56,120 nucleotides of DNA from a virus: IMG/VR virus record IMGVR_UViG_3300036759_000011, positions 1 to 56,120 of that record; one strand, given 5' to 3'. Below the pieces are notes generated by a model that was not told where the DNA came from, made no database searches, and saw only the letters and a list, made by a program, of their open reading frames with translations. Each line of letters opens with the position of its first letter. Positions within the stretch are counted from its first letter, which is position 1. A program made the translations under genes and the position numbers. Below, piece after piece: positions 55,147-56,120 of this stretch.

Positions 55147-55206
55147 TTTAGGTGGGATACTAGACTAAGGTCTAGTATCCCACCTAAACACTCTATGCTA
55201 GAGTGT
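55147..55206 (+). other. Long perfect hairpin (19 bp) plus second hairpin
   Basis: TTTAGGTGGGATACTAGAC (55147-55165) is perfectly complementary to 55170-55188 with a 4-base loop TAAG. The following ACACTCTA (55188-55195) pairs with TAGAGTGT (55199-55206) around TGC. Nineteen uninterrupted pairs between two genes is far stronger than an ordinary terminator and there is no U-tract. Confidence 0.7.
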
Positions 55207-55240
55207 ACTTAGCACCGAAAAAACCTAACGGGAGGCAGGA

Positions 55241-55660
55241 ATGCGTGATCTAGACGCAATCGCACGGGCCGATGAAAAGCGCCGGAGGAATCGCAAGATT
55301 CTCGATGACGCAATCATCGCAGGCAAGACTTCGCAAAGCTACGTGGATACCATGCTCGAATGGTACAACAACGCTTCGCGGTCAAAAACCGTCACCCATG
55401 ATGTGATGGATAAGGGAATCGGCGCGGTTATTCCTCCGCGCAAGTATCCAAAGACTCCTGCAAGGCTGACGTACACAAACGAGGCAAAGCAGGAAGGTAC
55501 CACTCCCAACATCGCGGTTTGGTATCCCGGCGCGGACGAACCAGTCATCCGGCCTGCCAATACGAAAAAGTTTCACAAGCGAAGTTCTACCAAGGTGGTG
55601 AAAATTGCGAACACGGTAGAAACCGCCACAATCCGGCACGGTCACAACTTCAATAGCTAA
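55241..55660 (+). CDS. Basic hypothetical protein (139 aa)
   Basis: ATG 55241, ACGGGAGG 6 bases upstream. An N-terminal charged helix (DAIARADEKRRRNRKILDDA), then basic segments (RKYPKTPARLTYTNEAKQEG, RPANTKKFHKRSSTKVVKIA). High Lys/Arg and low hydrophobic content suggest nucleic-acid association. Function unknown. Confidence 0.65.
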   Translation: MRDLDAIARADEKRRRNRKILDDAIIAGKTSQSYVDTMLEWYNNASRSKTVTHDVMDKGIGAVIPPRKYPKTPARLTYTNEAKQEGTTPNIAVWYPGADEPVIRPANTKKFHKRSSTKVVKIANTVETATIRHGHNFNS

Positions 55661-55665
55661 GTGGT

Positions 55666-55705
55666 TTTGGGTGACAATCCCTCATTCGAGGGATTGCATC
55701 CCAAA
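55666..55705 (+). other. Intercistronic hairpin
   Basis: TTTGGG (55666-55671) pairs with CCCAAA (55700-55705) and CAATCCCTC (55675-55683) with GAGGGATTG (55688-55696) around ATTC, separated by a 3x3 internal loop. It fills the junction before the small zinc-ribbon gene. Confidence 0.6.
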
Positions 55706-55734
55706 GCTCACTCAACTACAGTAGGAGTACGGAA

Positions 55735-55848
55735 ATGATGATGTGGAAATGCAGTAAGGGTCATATGAACGTCGCACACAACATACCGCCTTTCCGCAAG
55801 TTTCCACGGCTGATTTGTTGGGCTTGTCACTTCTCGAAGGAAGGCTAA
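55735..55848 (+). CDS. Tiny zinc-ribbon protein (37 aa)
   Basis: ATG 55735 (ATG 55738 and 55741 also in frame) behind TAGGAG. KCSKGHMNVAHNIPPFRKFP, then CWACHF, gives the ligand set C-x3-H...C-x2-C of a miniature zinc ribbon with basic residues between. Fifth or sixth such protein in the early region. GTG of the next gene follows by one base. Confidence 0.6.
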   Translation: MMMWKCSKGHMNVAHNIPPFRKFPRLICWACHFSKEG

Positions 55849-55849
55849 C

Positions 55850-56098
55850 GTGACAGACAAGGAAATCTCGGCACTCTACAAGAAAACCAGCGCCACAGGG
55901 AAGAATTGGAAGTTTCAGGAAGGTCAAAAACTTCCCTTGACACACACTTCAGAGTGTGGTAAGTTTCATGGCAAGGCAGGTACAATTAAGCGCAGTCGCA
56001 AGGGTAGTGTTACCAGATTGCCTAACGGTAAGCGCTGGTATCCACATCCCGATAGTGACTATGGAACGTATGTAACTGCGTATTTGTATCATCCATAG
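55850..56098 (+). CDS. Small basic protein with MTDKEISALYKK start (82 aa)
   Basis: GTG 55850 behind AAGGAAGG. The opening MTDKEISALYKKTSATG is a shortened version of the helix found at the start of the products at 574, 7352, 8137, 13640 and 16096. The rest is basic and beta-rich (GKAGTIKRSRKGSVTRLPNG). Contains a promoter at 55937. Function unknown. Confidence 0.65.
   Translation: MTDKEISALYKKTSATGKNWKFQEGQKLPLTHTSECGKFHGKAGTIKRSRKGSVTRLPNGKRWYPHPDSDYGTYVTAYLYHP
55937..55965 (+). promoter_or_regulatory. Promoter with an inverted repeat in the spacer
   Basis: TTGACA (55937-55942), 17 bases, TG-G-TAAGTT (-10 at 55960-55965). The spacer is almost wholly the inverted repeat CACACT-TCAG-AGTGTG (55943-55958), an ideal place for an operator. 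It would fire out of the right edge, which would feed the left-end genes if the genome is circular. Confidence 0.6.
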
Positions 56099-56120
56099 GT
56101 ATCACGCAAATCGCACGAAC

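Noticed and set aside
1-56120. Integrase, attachment site or temperate repressor
   Set aside because: No tyrosine or serine recombinase and no CI-like gene was found. The LexA-type boxes alone do not prove lysogeny, so I do not call a prophage.
1-56120. Terminal direct repeats marking linear ends
   Set aside because: The first and last bases show no shared repeat longer than short strings, so ends are not defined and circular permutation remains an inference.

Overview
The window reads as an essentially complete genome (or nearly complete circularly permuted contig) of a tailed dsDNA phage with a contractile tail (myovirus morphotype). Virion genes on the minus strand include a tail sheath, tail tube, tape measure, baseplate J, gp25-like wedge, portal, capsid protease, major capsid protein and large terminase. 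The host is probably a Gram-positive actinobacterium. Evidence: a secreted resuscitation-promoting-factor-like transglycosylase, a CHAP endolysin, a baseplate hub carrying two peptidoglycan-hydrolase-like domains, strong GGAGG-type ribosome binding sites, frequent GTG/TTG starts, and several perfect copies of the Gram-positive LexA box CGAAC-N4-GTTCG. Base composition is close to even. I saw no integrase, convincing CI-type repressor, tRNA gene or CRISPR array.

Layout. (1) 1-14 kb, plus strand: dozens of small, tightly overlapping early genes, many with zinc ribbons or HTH-like segments, broken up by strong extended -10 promoters and long intercistronic hairpins. (2) 10-26 kb, plus strand: the replication/recombination module, with an SNF2-type helicase, HTH regulators, a Cas4/RecB-like nuclease, a Sak4-like RecA ATPase, an ssDNA-binding protein, a primase/DUF3987-type helicase, a deoxynucleotide kinase, a UDG-like-domain DNA polymerase I fusion, an HNH endonuclease and a RuvC-like resolvase. 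It ends with an early gene pair apparently joined by a -1 ribosomal frameshift, and a lytic transglycosylase. (3) 26.7-27.3 kb: the convergence zone, with bidirectional terminators and a tiny plus-strand gene. (4) 54.2 down to 26.8 kb, minus strand: the late operon in the order small terminase candidate, two large surface-type proteins, TerL, portal, protease-scaffold, decoration protein, major capsid, connectors, sheath, tube, tail chaperones, tape measure, baseplate, fibres, endolysin, membrane proteins. (5) 54.2-54.7 kb: the divergent control region with a LexA-like box, a minus-strand extended -10 and three iteron-like repeats. (6) 54.7-56.1 kb, plus strand: small early genes separated by very long perfect hairpins. 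If the molecule is circular these run on into the genes at the left end.

The most unusual signals are: a near-ideal -1 frameshift cassette (two overlapping slippery heptamers, 6-nt spacer, 8-bp hairpin) at 24.9 kb joining two early frames; five perfect LexA-type boxes confined to early/control DNA; a strand-biased ACGGGAG motif that doubles as the ribosome binding site of many early genes; recurrent long hairpins at nearly every spaced gene junction of the early region; two promoter-proximal structured RNAs; a basic gene overprinted on a gene ending in a clamp-binding-like QLGLF; and a short N-terminal helix motif shared by at least five otherwise different early proteins.
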